Assembly (NCBI GenBank): GCA_947495975.1
Contig: CANMBE010000011.1
Location: 29,849-93,848, forward strand
DNA length: 64,000 nucleotides
Direction: 5' to 3'
Source of the DNA: Ignavibacteria bacterium
GTDB lineage: Bacteria; Bacteroidota; Ignavibacteria; Kapaibacteriales; Kapaibacteriaceae
Within the stretch, counting starts at the first letter, position 1. Each line of letters opens with the position of its first letter. This document shows, piece after piece, positions 44,265 to 52,127 of this stretch. The position numbers and the translations under genes are program-made. The notes below the pieces were generated by a model that was given only the letters and a program-made list of their open reading frames with translations, was not told where the DNA came from and ran no database searches.

Positions 44265-45552
44265 CATCATCGCGCTGAGCGTCATTGCTCTCTGCCTTCC
44301 CCTCGCACTTATTAGTCCCGAGCTTGTTTCGTTGTCGATGATTTGGACGGTCCAAACACTCGCATGGATAGCGTTTACGTATACGTTGCTCCAATCAACT
44401 TTGCACAACAGAACATTTCTTGTGCGAGTTGCACTCGTTACGTTGATTCCAATAGCACTGATGAGTTTGACAATAGACAAAGTGTATTCAGATGATAGCT
44501 ATCGTTATCGGTGGGATGGTCACGTAACAGTGATGGGCCAGAATCCGTACCGTTGGGCTCCCGCCGACGATGACGTACAACATCTTGGTTTCCGTGAAGG
44601 CGTGGTTACATACCCCGATGCTGTGACCTATCAAAAACTGAAAACAGTATATCCACCAGGGTCGCAGTTGATCTTTGCATCAGCCGCATTAGTCAGTGAT
44701 TCATCAGGTTTTGGGTTTAAGCTGGCAATGTGGTTCTTTGTTGTGCTGGGGTCTGTCATCTTCCTTTGGCTATGCAATCATGATCAGCGCGTATGGTGTG
44801 TTGTTGCACTTACTTCTCCGATATTCCTTTTGCATGGACTCGTTGACCTTCACACAGACGTTTTAATGGCGCTCTTAACAGGAATTGCCATTCTACTCTC
44901 ACAACGTGGACATCGCATTGCACCGGGCATTGTGCTTGGATATGCAATAGCCGTAAAATATCTCCCAGCTCTCGCTCTGCCAATTCTCCTTAGGGGGCGT
45001 TCCATTCGCATGCAGATTGGCATTATTGCACTCTTACTTTTTACGCTTGGAGCAGTGTATTTCCCATTTCTTCGTTCTGATGTTTTTGGTTCACTAGAGA
45101 TATTTGCACTAAAATGGCAGGCGAATTCAGGTCTCTATTCATTGTTGATTCTTTTTTTTCGTGATGACGGTGTGCGCATCATCATGGCATGCGCCAGTGC
45201 AATTGGTATAGCCGCTGCATGGTGGCAACATCACTCACAACCATTGATGGCATGTGCTCTCAGCATTATCATCCTTCTTCTCTGCTCGCCTGTGCTGCAT
45301 CCATGGTACTTGTTGTTACCAGTGATTCTGCTTCCTATGGTACCACTACGATCAACGATCGTCTGGGTAGCAACTGTGGTTGTGTATTGCATGGCCCTCT
45401 CAAAATATAAGAGCGACGGGGTGTGGATAGACCACCCCGTCGCTCTTGTTTTCGAGTTTCTTCCTGTTGTAGCTGCCGTACTCGTTGATATGCAGCGCGG
45501 ACCTCTACTGCTTCGTAATGAGCATCGAACGAACAGCACTGCCACTTCGTAG
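44251..45552 (+). CDS. GT-C type membrane glycosyltransferase
   Basis: A 433-residue integral membrane protein with about eleven TM helices. The first periplasmic loop carries the acidic GT-C signature in DDSYRYRWDGHVTVMGQNPYRWAPADDD near residue 74, similar to polyprenol-phosphate-mannose-dependent (GT87/MptB-like) transferases. HGLVDLHTDVLMAL, YAIAVKYLPALALPILLRGR and SPVLHPWYLLLPVI are typical TM/loop blocks. It would use the lipid-linked sugar made by the GT2 enzyme upstream. ATG 44251 was chosen because the first TM starts there and upstream extension overlaps the GT2 gene. A 15-bp perfect hairpin is embedded in its last 140 nt, and it overlaps the convergent SBBP gene by 48 nt. Confidence 0.82.
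   Translation: MRYANIIALSVIALCLPLALISPELVSLSMIWTVQTLAWIAFTYTLLQSTLHNRTFLVRVALVTLIPIALMSLTIDKVYSDDSYRYRWDGHVTVMGQNPYRWAPADDDVQHLGFREGVVTYPDAVTYQKLKTVYPPGSQLIFASAALVSDSSGFGFKLAMWFFVVLGSVIFLWLCNHDQRVWCVVALTSPIFLLHGLVDLHTDVLMALLTGIAILLSQRGHRIAPGIVLGYAIAVKYLPALALPILLRGRSIRMQIGIIALLLFTLGAVYFPFLRSDVFGSLEIFALKWQANSGLYSLLILFFRDDGVRIIMACASAIGIAAAWWQHHSQPLMACALSIIILLLCSPVLHPWYLLLPVILLPMVPLRSTIVWVATVVVYCMALSKYKSDGVWIDHPVALVFEFLPVVAAVLVDMQRGPLLLRNEHRTNSTATS
45409..45447 (-). terminator. Strong hairpin terminator inside the end of the convergent glycosyltransferase gene
   Basis: AAGAGCGACGGGGTG (45409-45423) and its exact reverse complement (45433-45447) form a 15-bp perfect stem with a 9-nt loop. On the minus strand the stem starts 57 nt beyond the stop of the SBBP gene (45505) and is followed by TTATATTTTG, a reasonable U-tract. 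On the plus strand it is followed by TTGTTTTC, so it may work in both directions, but there it lies within the translated region of the GT-C gene (coding KSDGVWIDHPVAL). Confidence 0.7.
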
Positions 45553-47592
45553 AGTAACCGCGTAGGTTCCTGCTGCGCCGTCGATCAACATCATCTGCAT
45601 ATCAACTGCATTCTCAATTCGGCCGATGAGTCGTCCAAGCATATCTGTTATTGTGATCTCGGAGCCAGCTGCTCCTACAATAGTGATCTCGCCCAGCGTT
45701 GGATTTGGATAGAGAGTTACAAGCGAACCATTCATCTCGTCAAAGACGCTGGTTGTTCCTACGAGAAAATTATCAGACCATCTATCACAACCTGTTGTGT
45801 CCATGATGCGCACACGATAATTTCCATCTCCTGAGACAACCCATGTTTGTCCAGTTGCACCGCTGATTGCAGCGTTTTCTCGGTACCACTGATATTTCCT
45901 TCCATCAACATTGCAGCGCAGTTCATCACCAACGCGGGTAATGGTTGGCATGGGTAGTCCTTCGCGGACAACAACAGTAATCGTGTCTGTGCTCTTGATG
46001 CAGTCGTCAAATCCTGTAACCCGTCCATGTACTTTGTATGTACCCTTGGCGAGTTTTCCTGTGCGAAACGTATAGTTCGTAAACGTTGGATCAAGAGTGC
46101 CGTTAACAAACCACTGATATGCTGGATAACCGAAACGAGACTGTATGAGACTGTCTTGACCTTCGCAGATGTCGAGTTGCTTTACACGGGGCTTCAACGT
46201 TGTGGATGGTCCACAGTCGAGTGCAGCTACAAACACATCTGTAAATCTATCTCCTTGAATCCTTTGATCTTCAAAGTCAGCGTAGGTATCAAACACACCA
46301 CAGACGTATGGGATATTTTTCGGATCAACAACAACTCCACGAATTTCATCATCGTATGGACCACCGCAACTACGAATCCAGTCTACATCGCCGTTAAACA
46401 TCAACCGGGCAACAAATCCGTCTCTACCACCTGCAGATTGCTCATTGTTTCCACCTACGGTAGTGGTACTATCATAATACCCGCCAACAAAGATGTTTCC
46501 CTTCACATCTGCAGCAATGCTCATTCCAACGTCTTCAAATGTGCCGCCATAATTCTTTAACAATTCAATCGAGCCATCTTTTGCCATCCTACAAATGAAA
46601 AAATCGGATGCGTTCTCTCCATTGGCTCTGAGTGTCTGCGTATCAAATGTGGTTATCTGGCTCATAGCGCCCGTCAGCAGCAACTTTCCTTCTGTTGTTG
46701 CCGTAGACGCAATGATGCGATCAGCACCGCTGTATCCTATACGTTTTACCCACAGCGTTGCACCGTTTGCATTGAAGCCTCTGACAAAGAAGTCAGACTT
46801 GCCGGCAAAACTCTCAATGGTAGCAATTCCGCCAAAGCTTACTTGACCGATGAATGTTCCGCATGCGTAGATACGATCTCCGTTTGGCGAAACGGAAATA
46901 CTTGTACCCATGTCGTTTTCCGATGAGCCAGATCCTTGCACCCACACAAAATCTCCTGTAGACGTCATCTTCGCAACGAATGCATCGAGCTTACCAACAC
47001 TTTGATACGTGCGGCTACCGAATTGTCCGGTTCCTCCAATGCCCCCTGCTACATAGACATTTCCAACTGAGTCCACGGCAAGTACGGGCGCTCCTTCATC
47101 GTAGGTTGGCGAGCCAAAGACCTTCACCCATTGCAATGATCCCAACTTGTCTACTTTGGCAACAAACATATCTGTGGACGTAACATCAATTGCTTCGATG
47201 AGTTCACCTGCAATAAGTGCTTCAGTTGCAAAGGCACCTGCGAAATAGTAATTGCCATCTTTATCGACAACGATGGATTGGGCCTCATCAATATCAAAGC
47301 CACCATGACCGTTGGCAGCAAGTTGATTTCCCTTGCTGTTATAACGGGCCGTAAAAATGTCATAGTTGCCATAGGACACAATCTTCTGACCGCTGAAATC
47401 CATCGAGTCAGAAAATACGCCAGCTACATGCAGGTCTCCCCCAGGGGCTATACCCATAGACCAAACGTCGTCAAAGCTGGGTCCAGTTGCCGGCTTAATC
47501 CAATTCCATCGCTGTGCCTGCACACCAAATGTACCAAGCACAAAAACGGCAAGCGTAGCGAGCACATACAGTACAATGTTCCTATTCATCAT
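45505..47592 (-). CDS. SBBP/beta-propeller repeat surface protein with T9SS sorting domain
   Basis: A ~695-residue exported protein. Signal peptide at residues ~5-30 (YVLATLAVFVLGTFGVQAQ). About residues 40-460 form a chain of SBBP-type blades with repeats such as GGDLHVAGVFSDSMDF, DGNYYFAGAFATEAL, VGNVYVAGGIGGTGQFG, GDRIYACGTFIGQVSFGG, KGNIFVGGYYDSTTTVGG and KNIPYVCGVFDTYADF, each ending in 'D.FVA+....G'. An Ig-like segment (YPAYQWFVNGTL, KYQWYRENAAISG) and a T9SS type A tail (LYPNPTLGEITIVG, ITDMLGRLIGRI, GTYAVTLRSG) complete it. A GGAG box lies 6 nt before ATG 47592; ATG 47604 and 47589 are alternatives. The last 48 nt overlap the convergent GT-C gene, within which its terminator lies. Function unknown. 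Confidence 0.85.
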   Translation of the reverse strand: MMNRNIVLYVLATLAVFVLGTFGVQAQRWNWIKPATGPSFDDVWSMGIAPGGDLHVAGVFSDSMDFSGQKIVSYGNYDIFTARYNSKGNQLAANGHGGFDIDEAQSIVVDKDGNYYFAGAFATEALIAGELIEAIDVTSTDMFVAKVDKLGSLQWVKVFGSPTYDEGAPVLAVDSVGNVYVAGGIGGTGQFGSRTYQSVGKLDAFVAKMTSTGDFVWVQGSGSSENDMGTSISVSPNGDRIYACGTFIGQVSFGGIATIESFAGKSDFFVRGFNANGATLWVKRIGYSGADRIIASTATTEGKLLLTGAMSQITTFDTQTLRANGENASDFFICRMAKDGSIELLKNYGGTFEDVGMSIAADVKGNIFVGGYYDSTTTVGGNNEQSAGGRDGFVARLMFNGDVDWIRSCGGPYDDEIRGVVVDPKNIPYVCGVFDTYADFEDQRIQGDRFTDVFVAALDCGPSTTLKPRVKQLDICEGQDSLIQSRFGYPAYQWFVNGTLDPTFTNYTFRTGKLAKGTYKVHGRVTGFDDCIKSTDTITVVVREGLPMPTITRVGDELRCNVDGRKYQWYRENAAISGATGQTWVVSGDGNYRVRIMDTTGCDRWSDNFLVGTTSVFDEMNGSLVTLYPNPTLGEITIVGAAGSEITITDMLGRLIGRIENAVDMQMMLIDGAAGTYAVTLRSGSAVRSMLITKQ

Positions 47593-47629
47593 GATAGTCT
47601 CCATTCATAAAAGGAAGTTTAGCAACGTC

Positions 47630-48217
47630 TCATTCAACAAGCCCTCTACCCAACTTATTAATACGATTATCCTTCTGCAGTTCTTCAATGACTGCATCAA
47701 GAATACCATTAATGAACGTACCGCTCTTATCTGTTGAGTAGCGCTTAGCCAATTCAATTGCTTCGTTCATCGTAACCTTCACTGGGATGTCATTGCAAGA
47801 CGTGAGCTCGGCAATCGCCAGGCGCATGAGAATTCTATCGAGCAATGCGATCCGTTCAAGATCCCAATTTTTGGAATGGCGGTCAATTAACTCCGTACTT
47901 CCAACTAACTGATCACGCGCAGCCCCAATTACTGCTCTGGCATATTCTACATCTTCATCAGACCACTGAATTGAGATGTCGGCCTCCAATTCATGCACTT
48001 CGTCCGGATGAAGAATGCGCGTTTCATCAACGGCGTCCTTTGCATCAAACGTGAACTGCCTGAAGAACACATGGTTGAACGCCACGTCGAGGCTCACCTC
48101 TTCATTCGTGGTAGCTGCAAGAACTTGCAACACCTTTTCTCGTGCAAGATGTCGCGATCCCTTTATAGTCGTTTTGCGGCTAGTAGGGAAATCATTTTCA
48201 TTTGGTTCAATTGTCAA
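47630..48217 (-). CDS. nusB: Transcription antitermination factor NusB
   Basis: RNA-binding component of the antitermination complex (with NusE/S10) used for rRNA operons. The 195-residue protein carries the NusB start RHLAREKVLQVLAA near residue 22, the middle SKNWDLERIALLDRILMRLAIAEL near 113 (quoted by position), and the C-terminal signature DIPVKVTMNEAIELAKRYSTDKSGTFINGILDAV (positions ~142-175). The insert (residues ~40-100) is longer than in E. coli NusB (139 residues) but is usual in Bacteroidota. It starts 14 nt after the leucine dehydrogenase gene on the same strand. It stands 37 nt upstream of the SBBP gene. Confidence 0.93.
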   Translation of the reverse strand: MTIEPNENDFPTSRKTTIKGSRHLAREKVLQVLAATTNEEVSLDVAFNHVFFRQFTFDAKDAVDETRILHPDEVHELEADISIQWSDEDVEYARAVIGAARDQLVGSTELIDRHSKNWDLERIALLDRILMRLAIAELTSCNDIPVKVTMNEAIELAKRYSTDKSGTFINGILDAVIEELQKDNRINKLGRGLVE

Positions 48218-48231
48218 TGAGGCTCCTGTGG

Positions 48232-49320
48232 TCAGACGCCACGGATCGTTGGAGATCCAATGTAGGTACCGTGAACATGGCGAACTTTGCGGAGACGATC
48301 TTCTGCAATTTCATTCGATGCTTCAATTGTCAAGAGATTCCTCTCTTTCGCCGTTACAAGGATATTCATCGTGATATCATAGATACCCTCTGCCTGACGC
48401 ATTACTTTTTCGCGATCATAGCCATCAACTTCAGAGGCTACATTCATCAGGCCGCCTGAGTTCACAACGTAGTCTGGTGCATAGAGGATGTTTCTGTCCT
48501 TAAGCATCTGGGCGTGTTTATGCTCTTCCTTGAGTTGATTGTTTGCGCCGCCACAAACAACTGCACACGTCAGATTTGGGATTGTATCATCATTGAGCAC
48601 TGCGCCAAGTGCGTTTGGAGAGAACACGTCGCACTTTGTAGTGAACACATCTTCTGGCGCAATAATCACAACTCCATGCTTTGCACTCAGTGCTTTGGCT
48701 TTGTCTTCGTAAATGTCTGTTATCAGAACCACGGCACCATCATGCACGAGGTGTTGCACGAGGTGCGAGGCAACATTGCCAGCCCCCTGCACAACTACGC
48801 GTTTACCTGCGAGTGAATCGCTTCCCCACGTTGCATGAGCTGCCGCGCGCATTCCAGAATACACACCAAACGCAGTGACCGGACTTGGATCGCCCGACCC
48901 TCCGATACCACCAACGCCAGTTACATATTTGGTTTCCATGTGAATCCATTCCATGTCTTGCACGCTGGTGCCTACATCTTCTGCTGTGATGTATCTACCG
49001 CGAAGAGTTTCCACCATGCGGCCATAGGCGCGAAACATAGCCTCGCTTTTATCCTTGCGAGGATCGCCTATGAGCACGGCTTTGCCACCACCAAGATTGA
49101 CGCCGCTAACGGCTGCCTTGTATGTCATGCCACGAGAGAGCCGGAGCGCGTCCGTTATTGCTGCTTCGTCGGATTCATACTTCCACATTCGAGTGCCGCC
49201 TAATGCCGGACCAAGTGATGTATTGTGGATGGCGATGATTGCGCGAAGGCCCGTGGTAACATCAGAACAGAGCACCACTTGTTCATGGCCCATTGTCTGA
49301 AGTGTTTCAAAGATCTGCAT
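48232..49320 (-). CDS. Leucine dehydrogenase (Glu/Leu/Phe/Val dehydrogenase family)
   Basis: NAD-dependent oxidative deamination of branched-chain amino acids, mainly leucine. The 362-residue protein has the dimerisation/substrate domain HNTSLGPALGGTRMWKY near residue 32, with the catalytic lysines at residues 68 (GMTYKAAV) and 80 (LGGGKAVL), the same positions as in Bacillus leucine dehydrogenase. The Rossmann domain VVVQGAGNVASHLVQHL follows near 174, then NAL(G)A and YAPDYVVNSGGLMN near 275. The family also contains phenylalanine and valine dehydrogenases; the leucine assignment rests on the length and motifs. It has its own promoter-like TATTTTAC upstream, after the terminator of the RRM gene. 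Confidence 0.9.
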   Translation of the reverse strand: MQIFETLQTMGHEQVVLCSDVTTGLRAIIAIHNTSLGPALGGTRMWKYESDEAAITDALRLSRGMTYKAAVSGVNLGGGKAVLIGDPRKDKSEAMFRAYGRMVETLRGRYITAEDVGTSVQDMEWIHMETKYVTGVGGIGGSGDPSPVTAFGVYSGMRAAAHATWGSDSLAGKRVVVQGAGNVASHLVQHLVHDGAVVLITDIYEDKAKALSAKHGVVIIAPEDVFTTKCDVFSPNALGAVLNDDTIPNLTCAVVCGGANNQLKEEHKHAQMLKDRNILYAPDYVVNSGGLMNVASEVDGYDREKVMRQAEGIYDITMNILVTAKERNLLTIEASNEIAEDRLRKVRHVHGTYIGSPTIRGV

Positions 49321-49360
49321 GTATTTCAGTATGTGTTGCTAAAACAGTGCCGTAAAATAC

Positions 49361-49387
49361 AAACGGCCACCCGAAGGGTGGCCGTTT
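49361..49387 (-). terminator. Rho-independent terminator after the RRM gene
   Basis: Minus-strand stem ACGGCCACCC/GGTGGCCGT with a TTCG tetraloop-like tip, followed by TTTGTATTTT. It lies 25 nt after the RRM stop codon and 40 nt before the leucine dehydrogenase start, a typical intrinsic terminator. Confidence 0.85.
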
Positions 49388-49411
49388 TAAGATTCGATCT
49401 CGATTTCGGGA

Positions 49412-49690
49412 TCAATAGCGAGGACCGCGGTCGAAGCGAGGGCGCTCGTCGCGTGGACGTGCCTCATTAACGACAAGCGGGCGACCGCCTAAATTGCGAC
49501 CATTCATTGCTTCAATGGCCTGATTGCCGGAGCCAGCATCACCCATCTCAACAAAGCCGAATCCGCGCGAGCGACCGGTGAATTTATCCTTCACAACGGA
49601 AGCAGAAGTCACGGAGCCGAATTCAGAGAACAAGTCGCGAAGCTCATTGTCTTCCATTGAATACGGCAGATTTCCAACATAGATATTCAT
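49412..49690 (-). CDS. RRM-domain RNA-binding protein
   Basis: A 92-residue protein of one RNA-recognition motif plus a short Arg/Pro/Asp-rich tail, as in the cold-inducible Rbp proteins of cyanobacteria and Bacteroidota. RNP2 is IYVGNL (residues 3-8) and RNP1 is GRSRGFGFVEM (about residues 39-49), both with the aromatic residues that stack on RNA. The basic tail (RPRDERPRFDRGPRY) is typical. It probably acts as an RNA chaperone. It has a ~95-nt 5' leader with a hairpin and a promoter-like sequence, and an intrinsic terminator directly after it, so it is a stand-alone transcription unit. Confidence 0.94.
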   Translation of the reverse strand: MNIYVGNLPYSMEDNELRDLFSEFGSVTSASVVKDKFTGRSRGFGFVEMGDAGSGNQAIEAMNGRNLGGRPLVVNEARPRDERPRFDRGPRY

Positions 49691-49822
49691 ACATCGACCC
49701 TTTGCGGAACATTGTTACAGCACCAACGTTGACATTTAATTACACTCGACCTGGTACCGCTGTGCCGTAGTTCCGCCTACGACCCAGTTGCGCAACATAC
49801 GGTTATTTGCGCTGGTTACAAA
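49691..49822 (-). promoter_or_regulatory. Promoter and long 5' leader of the RRM gene
   Basis: On the minus strand TTTG (49819-49822), 19-nt spacer and TATGTTGC (49792-49799) approximate the Bacteroidota promoter. The resulting leader of about 95 nt contains a short hairpin (CTACG/CGTAG arms at 49766-49781) and ends with a GCAAAGGG ribosome-binding site about 6-8 nt before the ATG. In contrast to the nearly leaderless genes elsewhere in the window this is long, which would fit post-transcriptional (for example cold-shock) control; that is inference. Confidence 0.4.
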
Positions 49823-49834
49823 AAGTTTTCCACA

Positions 49835-50548
49835 TTACTTTTTATATGCGGAATTGAGGTTCATTTCTACCTGGCCCCAATTGACCACATTCCACCAGGC
49901 AGAAATGTAATCCGGACGTCTGTTTTGGTACTTCAGATAATAGGCATGTTCCCACACATCGATGCCTAAAATTGGCGTTGAACCCCAAGAACTACCCTTT
50001 TGTTGGTTCTCAGCCTGCAGTACGATCAATCGCTGATCATCCCGCCTGTAATGCAGGAGTGCCCACCCACTTCCCTCTACAGAGGATGCTGCGGCGCTCA
50101 TTTGTTTTTTGAACGCGTCAAATGATCCAAAACTTTCAGCGATGGCTGCGGCTAGTTCTCCGGCTGGTTCGCCCCCTCCCCCACGTTCAGCTGGTGCCAT
50201 CACCTTCCAAAACATAGAGTGTAGCCAGTGTCCGCCGCCATGAAACGCAGCCTGGCGAGACCAGTGCTGTATGAGCGAAAAATCTCCTGATGCGCGCGCT
50301 TTTGCTAGTTCTTCTTCGGCCTTGTTTAGCCCATTAACGTATGCCAGATGGTGCTTATCGTGATGAATCTGCATTGTCTGAGCATCGATATGGGGCTCTA
50401 GGGCTCCAATCTCATATGGCAATGCAGGCAATTCATGCTTGGCACCTGCGGCAATAGGCTCAAATCCAATGGAATGAAGTGACGGGGCTGCAGCGGCGGC
50501 AAGAGTTCCGAGGGCTGCAGTTGCGAGAAAAGATCGTCTGTTTGACAT
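49835..50548 (-). CDS. sod: Fe/Mn superoxide dismutase with Tat-like signal peptide
   Basis: Converts superoxide to oxygen and hydrogen peroxide. The first ~35 residues are a signal with a twin-arginine pattern (SNRRSFLATAALGTLAAAAAP), so the enzyme is probably exported folded via Tat to the periplasm or lipid-anchored outside the cytoplasm. The mature ~200 residues have the family ligands: His in MQIHHDKHHLAYVNGLN near residue 62, His in FHGGGHWLHSMFW near 108, and Asp/His in GIDVWEHAYYLKYQNRRPDYI near 198 (quoted in part). Whether iron or manganese is used cannot be decided by eye. ATG 50548 was chosen over GTG 50557. It follows fbp by 35 nt on the same strand. Confidence 0.92.
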   Translation of the reverse strand: MSNRRSFLATAALGTLAAAAAPSLHSIGFEPIAAGAKHELPALPYEIGALEPHIDAQTMQIHHDKHHLAYVNGLNKAEEELAKARASGDFSLIQHWSRQAAFHGGGHWLHSMFWKVMAPAERGGGGEPAGELAAAIAESFGSFDAFKKQMSAAASSVEGSGWALLHYRRDDQRLIVLQAENQQKGSSWGSTPILGIDVWEHAYYLKYQNRRPDYISAWWNVVNWGQVEMNLNSAYKK

Positions 50549-50583
50549 AGGAATCACATCTCATTTATGTTACTGGGTGAATA

Positions 50584-51609
50584 TTAAGCCCCTTCTCCAC
50601 GAAGAAAACGCTCTGCTTCGAGCACGTCTTCAACACTGCCCATGTAACATGGAACGCGTTGGTGGAGCGACTGTGGTTGCAGGTCTAATATTCGAACCGC
50701 ACCCGTAGTTGCGCGGCCGCCTGCTTGTTCAACGATGAATGCCATTGGGTTTACTTCATATACCAATCGAAGTTTTCCCGTTGGAGAAGACTCATCACTC
50801 GGATACATAAAGATGCCGCCATAATGCAGGGTGCGATGTACGTCTGCTACCATGGTACCTACATAGCGCAGTGAATAAGGACGGGTGCCATCTTCGGACG
50901 GGCGAAGCAGATGAGAGACGTAGTCCCGCATTCCTTGTTCCCACTTATACGCATTGCCGCTATTTACCGAGTAGATCTTTCCACGCTGTGGTATCCGGAT
51001 CTTCTCAAACGTCAAGAGGAATTCGCCTATCGTTGGATCAAAGGTGAACACGTCTACACCTTTACCGCTTGTATAGACAAGCTGTGTACTAGAGCCATAC
51101 ATCGCATAGCCTGCAGCTACTTGTTTCCATCCTGGCTGTAAGCAGTCGGCCAAATCGCCAGGTGTGTTTCGTTCAGTATCAATGCGGCGGTAGATGGAAA
51201 AAATGGTGCCGATAGAAACATTAACATCAATGTTTGACGAACCATCGAGCGGGTCAAACACAAGAACATATTTGCCTTTGCGGTACTCATCTGGAATGGC
51301 CATCAATCCATCTACTTCTTCAGATGCCATTACACAGAGATGTCCGCCATGGTCCATTGCTTTGAAGATGACATCGTTGGCGTGGATATCGAGTCTCTTT
51401 ACTTGCTCGCCATGAACGTTTGTAGATTCTGTTACGCCCAAAACATCGTTGAGACCAGCACGGCGCACATCTCGCGCCAGAATGCGAAGTGCTAGGGTAA
51501 AGTCTCGCAGCAGGTGTGAAAATTCTCCTGTCGCATCGGGGTGCATAGCCCCTTCTTCGGTAATGTGCCGCTCAATGGTGATGAGCTTTGAGGTCTTAAG
51601 AAACGGCAT
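50584..51609 (-). CDS. fbp: Fructose-1,6-bisphosphatase class I
   Basis: Hydrolyses fructose-1,6-bisphosphate to fructose-6-phosphate in gluconeogenesis. The 341-residue protein shows the class I pattern: catalytic metal-binding ASEEVDG near residue 94, VFDPLDGSSNIDVNVSIGTIFSIY near 115 (quoted in part), then YVLVFD, the sugar-phosphate binding KIYSVNSGNAYKW near 215, RYVGTMVADVHRTLHYGGIFMYP near 250 (quoted in part) and GKLRLVYEVNPMAFIVEQAGG near 277. It starts 3 nt after the universal stress protein gene on the same strand, so both are likely cotranscribed. Confidence 0.96.
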   Translation of the reverse strand: MPFLKTSKLITIERHITEEGAMHPDATGEFSHLLRDFTLALRILARDVRRAGLNDVLGVTESTNVHGEQVKRLDIHANDVIFKAMDHGGHLCVMASEEVDGLMAIPDEYRKGKYVLVFDPLDGSSNIDVNVSIGTIFSIYRRIDTERNTPGDLADCLQPGWKQVAAGYAMYGSSTQLVYTSGKGVDVFTFDPTIGEFLLTFEKIRIPQRGKIYSVNSGNAYKWEQGMRDYVSHLLRPSEDGTRPYSLRYVGTMVADVHRTLHYGGIFMYPSDESSPTGKLRLVYEVNPMAFIVEQAGGRATTGAVRILDLQPQSLHQRVPCYMGSVEDVLEAERFLRGEGA

Positions 51610-51612
51610 GGG

Positions 51613-52062
51613 TCACACCAGATCCTGGCGTACACTCAAAACTGGACATGGAGATTTACGAAGCACACGCTCGGTGGTGCTACCAAAAAGGAAATGCTCA
51701 AGGCCACTGCGGCCGTGCGTGCCTATGGCGATGATACTAATCCCTACTTCTGTGGCGTAGTTGCAGATCTCATCGGACGCCCTACCTCTACGAACACTCG
51801 TCACTATTGTAAAACCCTCGGTCCTGAGTTTGTTTCCCAGTGTTTCTAATTCCTTTTCAGCGTTTGTTTGAAGCTCCTGCTCGATGTCGGCAAAACCTAC
51901 TTGAGCATAACTCCAATCCGCTGGATACACCACGGGCTCTACAACGTGAATAAGGTGAAGTGCGGCGCTCGATCCGCGTGCCACTTCCTTTGCAAGCGCA
52001 AGCGCCTTTCCAGCATTTTCAGAAAAATCAGTTGGAACGAGGAGAGACGAGACGGTGAGCAT
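51613..52062 (-). CDS. Universal stress protein (UspA family)
   Basis: A 149-residue cytosolic stress protein. The N-terminal strand SLLVPTDFSENAGKALALAKEVA (shown by position 6-28) and the C-terminal ATP-binding loop GTHGRSGLEHFLFGSTTERVLRKSPCPVLSVR (positions ~114-145, with the G-x2-G-x9-G(S/T) pattern) mark it as an ATP-binding type Usp. Pairs with fbp in a two-gene unit separated by 3 nt. It is divergent from the giant TPR/transglutaminase gene with a 65-bp gap that holds no convincing TAnnTTTG element on either strand. Confidence 0.93.
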   Translation of the reverse strand: MLTVSSLLVPTDFSENAGKALALAKEVARGSSAALHLIHVVEPVVYPADWSYAQVGFADIEQELQTNAEKELETLGNKLRTEGFTIVTSVRRGRASDEICNYATEVGISIIAIGTHGRSGLEHFLFGSTTERVLRKSPCPVLSVRQDLV

Positions 52063-52127
52063 GGCTTTTTGCTAGTTTGTTGGTGCTTTATGCAATGTAG
52101 CAAACCCCATGATTCGCCCGACATATT

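Noticed and set aside
46027..46560. 177-codon plus-strand ORF
   Set aside because: Antisense shadow of the SBBP-repeat gene; Cys/Thr/Ile-rich with no repeats or signal.
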